Shown here one piece after another: positions 1 to 11,059 of a stretch of DNA of 64,000 nucleotides. The position numbers and the translations under genes are program-made. Position 1 is the first letter of the stretch. Each line of letters opens with the position of its first letter. Below the pieces are notes generated by a model. The model worked only from the letters and a program-made list of their open reading frames with translations, did not search any database and had not been told where the DNA came from. The stretch is from positions 8,742,001 to 8,806,000 of the forward strand of contig OX467090.1 in assembly GCA_950106755.1 (NCBI GenBank). Reading direction: 5' to 3'. Source of the DNA: Climacium dendroides. Taxonomy: Eukaryota; Streptophyta; Bryopsida; Hypnales; Climaciaceae.

Positions 1-371
1 AATGTCTTGCAAATTCCACTTTCTATGCTCCTATTTACCAAATACATGTGAATAGTTTTTATTTAATTTTTGAAGATGAAATTATATATCTTCTTTACTC
101 TAAAAAATTACATGTTTTTGAGAAAAAATTTATTTTTTTGGAAAATTTTAAATAGTATGTGAAGAAAAATCGTATTAAATAGAAAATTATCTAAAAAATC
201 TAAATTTTTTAGCATGTGTGTGTATCATAGTAAGGAACATCATAGTACAAGCACAATTTTTGCATCAATCCATAAATAGAAATCAATAGACATTGAAAAT
301 ACATCCAAAGTTCAAATTGCAATGGAAATATGCAATTTCAAGACTTTCTTTAGATTCAAATTTTAGTAGAA
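1..371. other. AT-rich flank, no gene seen
   Basis: AT-rich sequence with many stop codons in all frames. I see no conserved protein, repeat or RNA gene in it. Confidence 0.5.
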
Positions 372-1232
372 ACTAGTGGTTGGCACTTGCTATGCTACGC
401 ATTCATCATTAGAATTTTATTAGAATTTTTTATATATTAGATAGAATGTAGAGCAAGAATTTCAATAAATCTTTAGATAAATATTACTAAAATCTTCATA
501 TAATTTTTTTTATAAGTAAGCATATATTGAAATAAATAATAGAAATTTAATGAATGATGAATGAAATACATCCAATGATGAATATGGTAAAAGATACACA
601 TACATTAGAATGCATTAGAAATTTGACTCAATTATTACAAATAATGGCAACCCAAATAGAAGAATTTAAAGGAAAAACTTGTAAATCTCAAAAGCTTTGT
701 GAACAATGTAATTGTTATGAAATCCAAAATTGGTTCAATCTAATAAATTTCTCAAATCATTTGGTAGTAGCAATAGAAAATTGAAATCAGAAGCTCAAAG
801 CTCACAAAAGCACAAAATCATAGAAATGCAAAAGAAGTATAAAGCCAAGAAAAGCAATGGAATTGCTACCTTTATAATATCACCATATTGATCCTCTTTA
901 ATATCACCTCAATTGCAATGACTATATTATTTCTATAATATCACCCTTTGTAAAAAATAATATTACAGTTGTGAATTGCTACTCTATTTCAGTAATATCA
1001 CATTGTGTGAAAATATGATTTCTATGTATGCATGATTGGAAATATTTTTATAAAATAATTAAAATAATTATTTTAAAAACTTATTGAAATCATTATCATG
1101 CATTCTATTCAAATATATCAAATTTTTACTAATATGTGATACAATGAATGTGTAGCATAGCAAGCACGAGCCCCTAATATCAATGGTAGCATTTGCGATA
1201 TTACAGAGGGACTTATGATTTTAGTAGTATGA
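372..1232 (+). mobile_element. Copy 1 of an ~0.86 kb dispersed repeat family
   Basis: Homologous over its full length to 10196-11059 and 40995-41849, with unrelated flanks on both sides, so the ends are set by comparison: it begins at ACTAG(T/C)GGTTGG and ends at TAGTAGTATGA. Near each end lies one arm of an inverted repeat (CTTGCTATGCTACGCATTC and its complement, here with one change). A short reading frame at 554-784 (76 codons, IEEFKGK in the middle) is shared with copy 2. No transposase is present, so it is non-autonomous. The ACTA start and an internal CTAG/CTAA followed by T recall Helitron termini, but homology continues past that point, so the class is open. Confidence 0.7.
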
Positions 1233-2180
1233 CTAGAGTAGATGAACCTCATTTCATTGGCTGGACTCAAATTCAAAATACATCATTTTTATGGAGAAAT
1301 TTGTAATTTAGAGCCAAGGGCAACAACTTCCCCAATTGCACTAAAATAGCATATTTTGTGATCCACAATTACATGCTCTTCATAACCCTTCATGAAAGGT
1401 CAATAAGAAAAAATTATATGAAAAAATGCATCAAATTTTGGTCCAACTAATTGTCATTTGAATGCCATAAATTGGCATCTACTACATTCTAAGGTTGGAC
1501 AAGGTAGTTGCAAAGCACACTAAGTTATAATAAAATAAATGTCAATTAAGATCTAATTAGGTGGCATGGTTGGTATTGATTTGCGATTATTTTTAACCAC
1601 TTGGTCATGTAACTTCTTTAATTGCTTAACCTCTAAAGCCCTCATGTATATTTTTACACAACACAACAATTTTAGGCCACCTACTGTAAATGCAATTTTC
1701 ATTTTTTTTTCTTTGAATTTTTCACACAATATACACACAAGGAGTAGCTTTCAAGCCCAACAATTTTCATAACTTTTGATTGTGTGGTTTAAAAGTTATT
1801 ATATGATATATAGTTTTCAGCAATTGGCATAGAATCCAAGCAACAATAAACTTCCTTTATTTGCGAATAATTTACATGCATATATAGATTCTCTCCTCTA
1901 AGATAAACTTTGAAGTTCTTTTTGTAATTGAATTTTTGAATGATTTTGAAAAAAACTAAAATAACAAAGTGTAACAAAGTGTAGATTGTTTATTACATCA
2001 TTACAACCATTGGATTGGCATTTTTCAATTCCATCACTAAACTCTCAACAATTTTGTATTTTGAATCATTCTCTACTTCTTTCTATTTATTAATTTTTCC
2101 TATATGCTATACATTTCCAAAGGATCTAAAATTTTTCAAACACACCGCGCAAATGGAATCTAAAACTCTACGTCACTTGT
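1233..2180. other. Spacer, no gene seen
   Basis: AT-rich intergenic DNA between repeat copy 1 and the 3' side of the ascorbate peroxidase gene. Short frames on both strands (for example 1553-1977) have no recognisable domain and look accidental. Confidence 0.5.
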
Positions 2181-2295
2181 TCATCAATTCTAAAATAAGC
2201 TTATCGAAAAGTACTTCTGATGTTTTTTCTAACATCTTCACTTATTCATCAATTCTAAAATATGCTTATCGAAAAGTACTTCAGATGTTTTTTCT
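2181..2295. repeat. Tandem duplication of ~50 bp
   Basis: TCATCAATTCTAAAATA... at 2181-2230 recurs at 2246-2295 with about two differences, a period of 65 bp. It lies in an open frame (2015-2380) with no recognisable domain, which I do not treat as a gene. Confidence 0.75.
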
Positions 2296-2389
2296 CAAAT
2301 CTGCAATTGTGGAGAAGACTCTAGCCTCTAGGGATTCAGAGCACGGCGTAACCTTGTGCGATAACCTTGACTGTAAGTAGGATTCTTTA

Positions 2390-2736
2390 AAGACTCATGT
2401 GGACATCAGAGAAGATGGTGGATTGCCAAAGTGTGCGTTCATTGAACTCGCAAAACATAGGGCAAGTGTAGGCCCAACACATCATCAGGACCATGTATAA
2501 ACATTAGCCAGGTTGATCCCAACCTAGACTCATCTTACTCCAAACTAAAAACAAAATGTACTCGGATTCGAGACGAACATCTCAACCTGATGTGATCACT
2601 TGCAAGACCCAAATGAGAAGATCTTCATCACGATGACCATACAAGCTATCAGTGCAACGCTGACAAATATGTCACGTTCTCGAAGATCTGCTCCACCCAG
2701 GCTGTACTCCCAGCATTCTTCCAGGATGCAAATCTT
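2390..2736 (-). other. Likely 3' UTR of the ascorbate peroxidase gene
   Basis: The sequence immediately downstream (minus strand) of the TAG stop has a more balanced base composition than the AT-rich spacer beyond about 2380 and no protein-like frame. This fits a 3' UTR of roughly 300 bp. The polyadenylation site is not defined. Confidence 0.4.
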
Positions 2737-5181
2737 CTAGTTAGGATGTCCCGGCTCAGCAAACCTGCCAGAAGGGAACATCCTCAGTCGTATCCTCAAA
2801 TGTGAAACAAAGCACTGATAAGCAGAAACCCAAAACAAGAAAAGTAACTCACTATCTTAAGGGAAAAGGAATGGGAATATTTACCCTAGCTCTGACAGCT
2901 TCATGTGTGATTCCGCGTAGTCCTCGAAGAACTTGTCCTCATCCTGAAACGAAGGAACATGTCATGACAATAAACAGCAAAACACTAGAAATTAACTGTA
3001 CGTAATCAAAAGCACATGAAAGCAAGGCTGATTCAATGCTCCTTAAAAATAACAAGTTGTCAATATCGCGCGAACAGTAATTAATGATACCTTGGCATAC
3101 AACTCCACCAAAGCACGAGTGTTGGGATCATCAAGAAGCGCCTTGTCAGATGGAAGCATAATCAAACCCTCTTTTGGACCTTCCACCAAAATCCTGCAGA
3201 GGTGGGACATCATAAGTCATCTATACTCCTATACAGACATGATAAATTAGCAAGAAAACAAATGGCAACATCTACACGTTTATATCACATTGAGCAATGC
3301 ACGCACACAAAATGCATAGAACGTAGACTCACTTGAAGTATGTGTTGGTGAACTGCAGGGGATCAGCTGTCCATGCACCCTCAAACCCAGAGCGATCCTT
3401 GTGACATCTTCCCTGTAAACAGAGTATGGGAAGGTTGAAGGTGTTACCGAGTAGAACACTGAGGAATCACTTGAGGTAGTATTGAGAGAATAAATTTCTG
3501 AAGAAATTGAAGAGGAAGGTGCACAAACAAATTGGAAGGTGTCCCTACCAATGTATGGGCACCAGACAATGTCACAATATCCTTATCGGTTAGACCCATA
3601 TGCTGGACGAAGACACATCGGAGGTGATCCATTCCTAGAGGAACCCAAATTCCATAAATCAGTCGACACAACGCTGAATGAAATCACAAGTCAACAACAG
3701 TGACGGATTCATTGATAATACTTCTAGAGGCATTTAAAAGTAAAAGGGGTCCGGACCAATATCGAGAATCCGGAAGTCCTCAGAAGAGATACCAGTGCAA
3801 CAGGATGCAAGTACCGTTTAGTACCTTTAGTGGCGTCAGGGAGTCGACCCTCAACTGGGACTGTAGGATGATCCTGCAAGCCACGGAGATAAGAAAATTA
3901 GCTTTAAAGACCGGCCAAGTGAAACAGCCAAGATATAAGCAGCCAGTCAATAATACTACAACTTACAGAGTCCTTGATGCTATTGAATTCCAACGATCAT
4001 TCACAGAAGTTATGTCTAAAGACAATTGCTAGCCATTGCTGAGTTACATAAATTATTATAATAAAGCAATCCCAGAAAGTAATAGAGACAGAAGAAATTC
4101 GATGTCGGTCCGCCAGTTGAATTAGTTACCTTTCGGCCAGGGTGGAAGGGAACATCGGGTCCACCAGTGACTTCGACAGCCACAACTCCAGCGAGCTGCA
4201 ACAACAAGAGATAATTCAGCAAGTTCAAAATAGGCTGATTGACCTGATGAAGTTTATATACCTCTAGCCTGGCTGCAATCCTTGATGTGTGAAACAAATA
4301 GAACTGCTGTTTTGGGTTCGGGTAGCATACAGCACCAAACAACTTCAGATAGGCATCAATAGCTAACAACATTAAAGCTTCCAGAACAAGACCACGGCAG
4401 GTAGAAGGATCAATACCGTGTAAAAGTCGGCGTAAGTCAAGTCAGGGAATTGATCCTTGATTGGCTGCAGCAGATTCACAGCAATCTGAAGGCCAGCATT
4501 GGCACCATGAGCAAGTTCCTGCCCGAACCGGATGGTTCCAAGTGGACCTCCAGTCTTGGTCTCCTGATCGTAAGTGCCAGATCCGTGCCATCTGTATTTA
4601 TCGAATAACGTAACACATTAGCTCAAGCAGCAATCGTTGACAAACTCCAGCCCAAGCTTCCACAATGTCAATAATGAACCCTTTCTTTGACAGATAAAGA
4701 TAAACATAAGCTCAGAGCCCAGCCGATGGAGCTTACGCGAGACGCAAAATGATCGGGGCGCAATTCTTCTCTGCGCATACACCACATTCACAGTTGTAAA
4801 TTCACCTACTCGTTGCTAATATAAATGAAGGATGGAAAATTCAGAACGGAAATCATGGACAATTAGTCCCCAACTAATATTCAGTTACTGACATTCTACG
4901 ACGAGAAATTACTGCAATGTATTTTAACGATGTGAATTATCTATGATTAGGTCGAATGGCGCGCACAATCATGTCCACCCGCTAATATCTAAGGCGCTGA
5001 AAAGTCACAAGACCCATGCTAACAGAATATGACAAACCGACTATACCTCAACACTCTACAATCCAGAGGAATACCTACAGTTCATTAAGAACCTACCAGC
5101 AATCAAGCCCCTCAATTTCCTGCGAGCTTTCTCAATGTCGCGAGCATATTTCTCGCTGACCTTTGGGTACACCTTCGCCAT
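2737..5181 (-). CDS. APX: Cytosolic-type ascorbate peroxidase (EC 1.11.1.11)
   Basis: Heme peroxidase that reduces hydrogen peroxide with ascorbate in the ascorbate-glutathione cycle. Ten coding exons on the minus strand: 5181-5097, 4770-4737, 4591-4417, 4195-4130, 3873-3825, 3634-3549, 3412-3333, 3193-3091, 2943-2885, 2764-2737. All introns are GT-AG, all phases agree, and the total is 254 aa plus TAG, against about 250 for cytosolic APX. Residue numbering matches pea cytosolic APX exactly: Lys30, Cys32, distal Arg38/Trp41/His42 (LRLAWHGSGT), proximal His163 (LSGAHTLGR), ascorbate-binding Arg172, Trp179 and Asp208. There is no transit peptide and no C-terminal membrane helix (it ends FAEPGHPN), so a soluble cytosolic form is inferred rather than a peroxisomal or chloroplast one. 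The start follows an acceptor AG directly (CCAG|A-ATG), implying a 5' UTR intron. It appears fully functional. Confidence 0.95.
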
Positions 5182-6300
5182 TCTGGAAAACATTAGAGGA
5201 ACACTTGTAAGTCTTTAGACAAAACCAGCTTATAAGTTGCACTGGGATCTACCGTGTAAACCGCAACAGGTGGCATCTGGCAAAGACTTGACAGAGAAAA
5301 GTGCCGTAGTAGGACCCGATGTCGTAATCGACAGAAATCAGATGATTCTATCGCACTAATAGAACGGTAGTAGCGAATCCAGTTGAAAACGTGAAAAATG
5401 TACTGAAGAACAGTACAAGTCATACTACATCCAAGCAATTCCCAGGAGAAATGAAGTATTTCGATGCGCATTTTGATACATTATTCGCTAAAAAAATCAT
5501 ACAGCAACAACAAGCCCACAGTACAAGGAGAGAACATGTCACAAATGTTTTTGAGTTGACAAAAGTACAAATATCTCTAACGATTACAAGTAAATCGGTA
5601 AATGTTCTCAGAAGACCGGTCTGGATCTAACATCTAATCGGTATGCAAATAAACAGAGGTCGAAAGCAGATTATAGAACGACATTCCTAACCGTGAGAAT
5701 CTGCCTTTAGCGGGCCCTCACAAAGTTGGAACAAGTTTCTACAAACACCGAATCAAATATAAAACGTTCACGTTCTGGCAAGGTAATACAAGTGCGAATA
5801 ACATTCTAGTGAAACAGCAGCACGACAAAAGCCAGGCATACCCAAGCAACGTCCTAATCGGCTATGGCCTCAAGCCGTACTGCAAACCATGCCACCCTGA
5901 TGACTAACTGCAGGTAATCTAATATTGCAAAACAAGGCATAAAAACAAGCCACGCACTCCAGCAAAGCCAAAACCGAAAGCGCCGATGGGAAACAAAACC
6001 GCCATATCTCAACCAAAACTTCAGGAGGAACAAAAACTCCGGACCATTTCAAATCCTGAAACAAAAAGAAAGTCACAGCCAGAATGTCGATCCACGTACC
6101 TGACTGTGATATCGTGTAGACGAAAGCGAAAAACAAGCGCAAGCGATCCGAAAGGGCGCAAAGAAACACTATCGGAGTAACGTATGGCACGCAACAAGCA
6201 CACGAGCAAGTCCGTCGTCCTCTAGAACACATAAAGGACTCCCCTCTAGACCGTTCTTGAAGCTTCCCACAGTCGTCCATTCTCATCCAATCCAACGGCC
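5182..6300 (-). other. Ascorbate peroxidase 5' UTR with leader intron
   Basis: The ATG is preceded by TTTTCCAG|A, a good acceptor, so an intron should sit directly upstream. A strong donor on the minus strand, CAG|GTACGT at 6100/6099, would give a 918-bp leader intron and a non-coding first exon of about 6100-6290. Sequence from 5870 to 6300 is less AT-rich than the spacer. The donor choice and transcription start are inferred; another possible donor lies near 5840. Confidence 0.35.
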
Positions 6301-6830
6301 GAGATCTAACATCATCTCCGCCGTCCGATCAGTTTCGATCCACGCCGTCGCTGCTTTATGAGCCACACCTGCCGTCAGATTTGTTAGGATCTAGAAGGTA
6401 CGGCGAAAGTGTTCCATTATTCGTCCCGAGGCCGGGGCAGTTTTGACCGTCGGATTGGGTTTACATCCAAGGTGGAAGGGAAGCTAGGTGGGTGATTGGC
6501 TGTGTTGGTTTCGAGGGGCATGGCCAATGGGTGAGCCCATTCGACGTGGAGGCTTCGAAGTTTATTAGTATTGGTGTGGGGAGTCAAATGGGATGACCTC
6601 GTGGTTGATGACATTTCTTTGGCTTTTGAGAACTTTCAGGGAGATCTTCCTTCGACGGTGTGCGAGGCTTTGGAAATGCTGGATTTTTAGGGTCCGGGGT
6701 CTCCGGGGCCAATACAGGCAGTGAGGTCATTTGGGTTGAAAATGCTGGGAGTACGGTCACAAGGTTGAAGAGTGTGTTGGGCACAGGTTTTCGTTGAGGC
6801 GAACATGCCTACGGTAAGGTGCACCTAATT
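6301..6830 (-). promoter_or_regulatory. Probable ascorbate peroxidase promoter region
   Basis: GC-richer sequence upstream of the leader exon. On the minus strand it contains a CCAAT motif (complement of ATTGG near 6497). I see no convincing TATA box. Frames here (6417-6784) lack any domain and are rejected as genes. Confidence 0.3.
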
Positions 6831-6896
6831 TGGACCGCTTTCTAAAACCACACGAACTAGATTCTTGTCTAAAATGTACTTCCACTATTCATGAGA

Positions 6897-7125
6897 ATCT
6901 ATGCTTGGTTGTCCAAATCCTATTTTTAGAACTTTCAGTTTTTTAGTTTATTCACATAGTGTCCAAAAAATGCATTCTAATGGAATCTAGAATCTTCTCT
7001 TGACTACCAACAAGACCTCACAAAACAATTTTCAATAATCTATATTTGGTTGTCCAAAATTCTATTTCCAAAACTTTTAAATTTTTAAATTTTATTCTCA
7101 CAATGTCCCAAAAATGCATTCTAAT
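6897..7125. repeat. Direct repeat, two ~90-bp copies
   Basis: A block containing TTGGTTGTCCAAA and ATGCATTCTAAT(G/A)GAATCTA occurs at about 6897-6985 and again at 7036-7125, about 140 bp apart, with numerous differences. The second copy lies in an open frame (7046-7396) that I consider accidental. Confidence 0.6.
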
Positions 7126-7409
7126 AGAATCTAACAAGAAGATTCCACTAAATATTTTTCAATATAATAATGGAAACCATGCCGAATTTCTTATTGGTGT
7201 GATTTTAGGTGTAGTTACCTTATTATCAAGCAAACTTGTACACCCTCACAACCAAAATAAAAGTAAAAATCATTTTTTAATTTGTAAAAACTTTGAAACA
7301 CAATGTCTTTTATGCACAAAGGAGTGCAAGGGCTTTGTTGCAATACAAGAGGTTGTGTTGTTTAAACAAAAAAAAAAATTATATGAAGAGTGCTAGGACT
7401 TTGTTTTGT

Positions 7410-7523
7410 GGTGTTTGGACATACAGTATGAAAGGTATGGGTTTTCCAAAAGAAAAAGTTTAATTTAATTCAGTTTTCTAATTCATGAAATGCAATACCT
7501 TTCACACTATAGGTCCAAACACC
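7410..7523. mobile_element. MITE-like inverted repeat, 114 bp
   Basis: Terminal inverted repeats of about 29 bp: GGTGTTTGGACATACAGTAT on the left against the complement of ATAGGTCCAAACACC on the right. A related single end (TTTGGACCTACAGTGTGAAAG) occurs near 63018-63045, so the sequence is dispersed. No clear target duplication was found. Confidence 0.5.
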
Positions 7524-7526
7524 AAG

Positions 7527-9060
7527 AGTTTTCCCATGGAACTAAAAATGGACTTACAGTTTGCTAGATCTTAAAGTATTTAACTAACTAATTTCATTCC
7601 TCAACTTTCAAGGCATTTTTTTCATCAAAAACATTCAATACTACCATTTCTATTGCCAAGAGAAAAGAAATTAAGAAATTATTTGTTTTGCATACCTACC
7701 CATAGGATCTTGCACTGGAAAAGTATACAAATGTGTGGAAGAAATTTCAAAAACTTTGCCTAGATGGATTGCAAGATACTTGTGTATGAAGTGAAGAAAT
7801 TTAATTTTTTTGTACTTTGCCTAAATAGATTTTTAAGGCTTTGAATCTTCATGGCTTAAAGTTTTAGCACTACACATTTTTAATAATTGAGTTGAGAGTC
7901 TAGGAAAAAAAATTGAGAATTTTTTTTTAAATTTTTACTCATTAAAAATTGTTAACCAAAAATAGGTTCTAGATTGAAGGAAAAATAAAACCTATTCATT
8001 ATTCTAAGACAAAATTGAAAATCACTAATTCCAATCATAAGATTCTTCTAACAAGCTAACTAAACCTAGTACAACTTTTCTTTTTGAAAAATTGTGAAAA
8101 TTGCATTGAATCCTACAAGTTATTTTTTCAAGAAGATGCTTAAATTGTTCAAAAAACAAGATTGTCCATAAATTTCTCATCACTAATCCAAATACAATGA
8201 ATCAAATATTTCCATGTAGACAAAAACACTTTCTGTGCGAAATAAAATTTTAGAATTTTAATTTTGACTTTCTTTGATTTTTTTGGGATTGAATGTTGAA
8301 CTCTATTTTGGACTTCAAACGGCATAATGTTTGCATCTAGGCACTAATTGAAATAAAAATTATATTCTTTAATGTGATTTTTTGTCTTTGTAAGAAGTCA
8401 CTTTGAAGAAGTTGTTTGCCTCAACTCATTTATTTTCCTAAAATTGAGAAGTTTGAAAGAAGACATGTGCCGGTTGAATCAAGACATTCCAACAAGAAAT
8501 GAATTTAAATGCAAATATCTTGCAATGTACTATTTCAAAATTTTCAAAATTTCTTCCACACATTTTTATACTAGTCTAATGTGAGATCCAGTGGTCAAAA
8601 TTTTGACAAAGTCATTTTTTTTAAATTATTGCTTTTATGAATTGAAATGACAATTTTGATTGATTTTTGATGAAAAAAAGGCTTTGGGATTGTTGAGGTA
8701 AAAATTATTGAAAAATTGAAAGTTTTTCAATGCATAAGATAAAAAATAGTCTAATGATAAAAGTTTCCTTTATACATACATTAAAAATTAACCCTATATT
8801 TGAAAAAAATTCCTCATGTAGAATAAAATTATATTTATAATTAATAATTCACCTTTATATAGATTATAAAATGGTGATTTATACTCAAATGGTGAAAGTT
8901 TAAACACGTTTTTATAATTACATATATAGTCAATGGTTCTTCAAATATACCTTAATGTGAAAAATATTTGCATTGTTTAAAATATTAAATTTAGAATATT
9001 AAAGTTATCTTATGATTTAAAGTTATCTTCTGCATCAAATGAAAATTATTTCAATAAAAA
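7527..9060. other. Spacer, no gene seen
   Basis: AT-rich DNA without a coding signal. Phrases such as GGAAGAAATTTC...GATTGCAAGATA (near 7737) recur in diverged form near 40711 and 61500, which suggests very old dispersed repeats. Confidence 0.45.
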
Positions 9061-9068
9061 GAGTCATT

Positions 9069-9122
<54 letters not shown>
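9069..9122. repeat. Poly-A / (TA)n microsatellite
   Basis: A run of about 15 A followed by about 19 TA units. Confidence 0.95.
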
Positions 9123-9126
<4 letters not shown>

Positions 9127-9479
9127 TATATAAATAAAAATGAAATTAGAAATAAAATAAAATAAAATAAATCAAGCCTATTTTACATTTCAAATGTTGA
9201 TTTATGTATAGCCTTTCAAAAATGTGCCTTAGAGAGGAGGAGTACATATATTTGTAAAAAGTACAAATATGGGCGTTTATGATGAACTATTGGACTTGAC
9301 ATTATGTCCCACAATACTTTCAAGCCTCTTAGTTCTCAAGTAGTATCTAGTTCATAATTCAATTGTAAGGTAGCAAGGAAGCAATTGCTATATTGCTCTT
9401 TTATGAATATTATTCACTTTGATTTCAATCATTTATTTTTTCCTTGCAAAAATGAAATTGAGAATACAATTATTAGATA

Positions 9480-9610
9480 CATCGAGTGATGGTGGTGAGG
9501 TATTGAAATTGAGTGGTGTGGTTGCGGGTTCGATACTTGGTGGCAATAGGTTCTATATCTTGTGTGAAATCAACCTCTCTTCATGACAAAAAAAATCCCT
9601 TTGTAATGTG
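9480..9610 (+). mobile_element. Possible tRNA-derived SINE fragment
   Basis: GGTTGCGGGTTCGATACTTGG near 9525 contains a good RNA polymerase III B-box (GGTTCGATAC), in the wording typical of tRNA-derived plant SINEs. An A-box-like TGGTGGTGAGG lies about 40 bp upstream, with pyrimidine-rich and T-rich sequence following. It does not fold as a tRNA. No flanking duplication was identified. Confidence 0.3.
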
Positions 9611-10195
9611 TTTTTTGGACACACTTGTTTGAAAAAAAATACAATTATTACACTTAAAATCATTTGATTGGCAAAAGAAATGTTTATGACCAAACATAGG
9701 GGAAGAAAATAAACAATTGGTGATCGGCAATTCATTTAACTATTGATGATGGAAAAGAAGACATTAGATTAAACAATATTATGATAAAAGATTTATCATT
9801 TGCATCAATACATGTTTGAATTTTTTTATTTTTAAAAATGTGTATTGAATGTACATTTGTTGAATGGTCTTCTATTCCAATAGCAATATATTTTAATCTC
9901 CACAAAAACTTATTGATAGAATAAACAAATTTAAACATATGCTTCTATATATTATTTGCAATTAAATCACCTTGGGCCCTCCACAAGTACCCTTAGGAAT
10001 GTCAATCTTTTATCATATGATATTGAATCACATTACCACATTCATTAAGGCCATAAGGAGAGCCATATTTGCAACTAATTGATAAACAATGTCTTCAATT
10101 TTATATTTTTTATATTTTTTTCTACAAGGATAATTTTTTTAACAAACATTTACTAAAACCAATGTACTTCTACAAACTATTTTTTTCTAATGACC
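9611..10195. other. Spacer, no gene seen
   Basis: AT-rich DNA. Two short minus-strand frames (9553-9938) have no recognisable domain. Confidence 0.45.
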
Positions 10196-11059
10196 ACTAA
10201 CGGTTGGCGCTTGCTATGCTACGCATTCACCATTAGAATTTCATTAGAATTTTTATGTATTAGATAGATTGCAGAGCAAGAATTTCAATAAATTTTTAGA
10301 TAAAAATTACTAAAATCTTCATATAACTTTTTTACAAATAAGCATATACTGAAATAAACAATAGAAATTTATGAATGATAAATGAAATACATGCAATGAT
10401 GAATACAGTAAAAGATACTCATACATTAGAATGCATTAGAAATTTGACTCAATTGTTACAAACAATGGCAACCCAAATAGAAGAATTTAAAGGAAAAACT
10501 TGTAAATCTCAAAAGCTTCGTAAACAATTCAATTGTTGTGAAATCCAAAATTGGTTCAATCTAATAAATTTCTCAAATCATTTGGTAGTAGCAATAGAAA
10601 ATTGAAATCAGAAGCTCAAAGCTTACAAAAGCACAAAATTGTAGAAATACAAAAGAAGTATAAAGTCAAGAAAAGCAATGGAATTGCTACCTTTATAATA
10701 TCACCATATTGATCCTCTTTAATATCACCTCAATTGCAATGACTATATTATTTTTATAATATCACCTTTTGCAAAAAGTGATATTATAGAGGTCATTGTG
10801 AACTGCTACTTCATTTCAGTAATACCACATTGTGTGAAAAGACGATTTCTGTGTATGCATGATTGAAAATATTTTTATAAAATAATTGAAATAATTATTT
10901 TAAAGACTTATTGAAATCATTATCATGCACTCTATTCAAATATATTAAATTTTTACTAATATGTGATACAATGAATGCGTAGCATAGCAAGCACGAGTCC
11001 CTAGTATTAATGGTAGCATTTATGATATTATAGAGGGACTTATGATTTTAGTAGTATGA
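10196..11059 (+). mobile_element. Copy 2 of the ~0.86 kb dispersed repeat family
   Basis: Full-length relative of 372-1232 and 40995-41849. The inverted repeat near the ends is perfect over 21 bp here (10209-10229 and 10972-10992). A second internal hairpin, TATAATATCAC near 10755 with its complement GTGATATTATA near 10779, is intact in this copy and degraded in copy 1. The 76-codon frame (10375-10605) differs from copy 1 at about eight residues. No transposase. Confidence 0.7.

Noticed and set aside
2015..2380. 121-codon frame with internal repeat
   Set aside because: AT-rich, contains a recent 65-bp tandem duplication, no domain; more likely spacer than a gene.
5193..6614. Several 60-140 codon frames in the APX leader and promoter
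   Set aside because: No domain, inconsistent with splice signals, and overlapping one another on both strands.
9525..9545. B-box as a tRNA gene
   Set aside because: No cloverleaf can be drawn around it; at best a SINE fragment.
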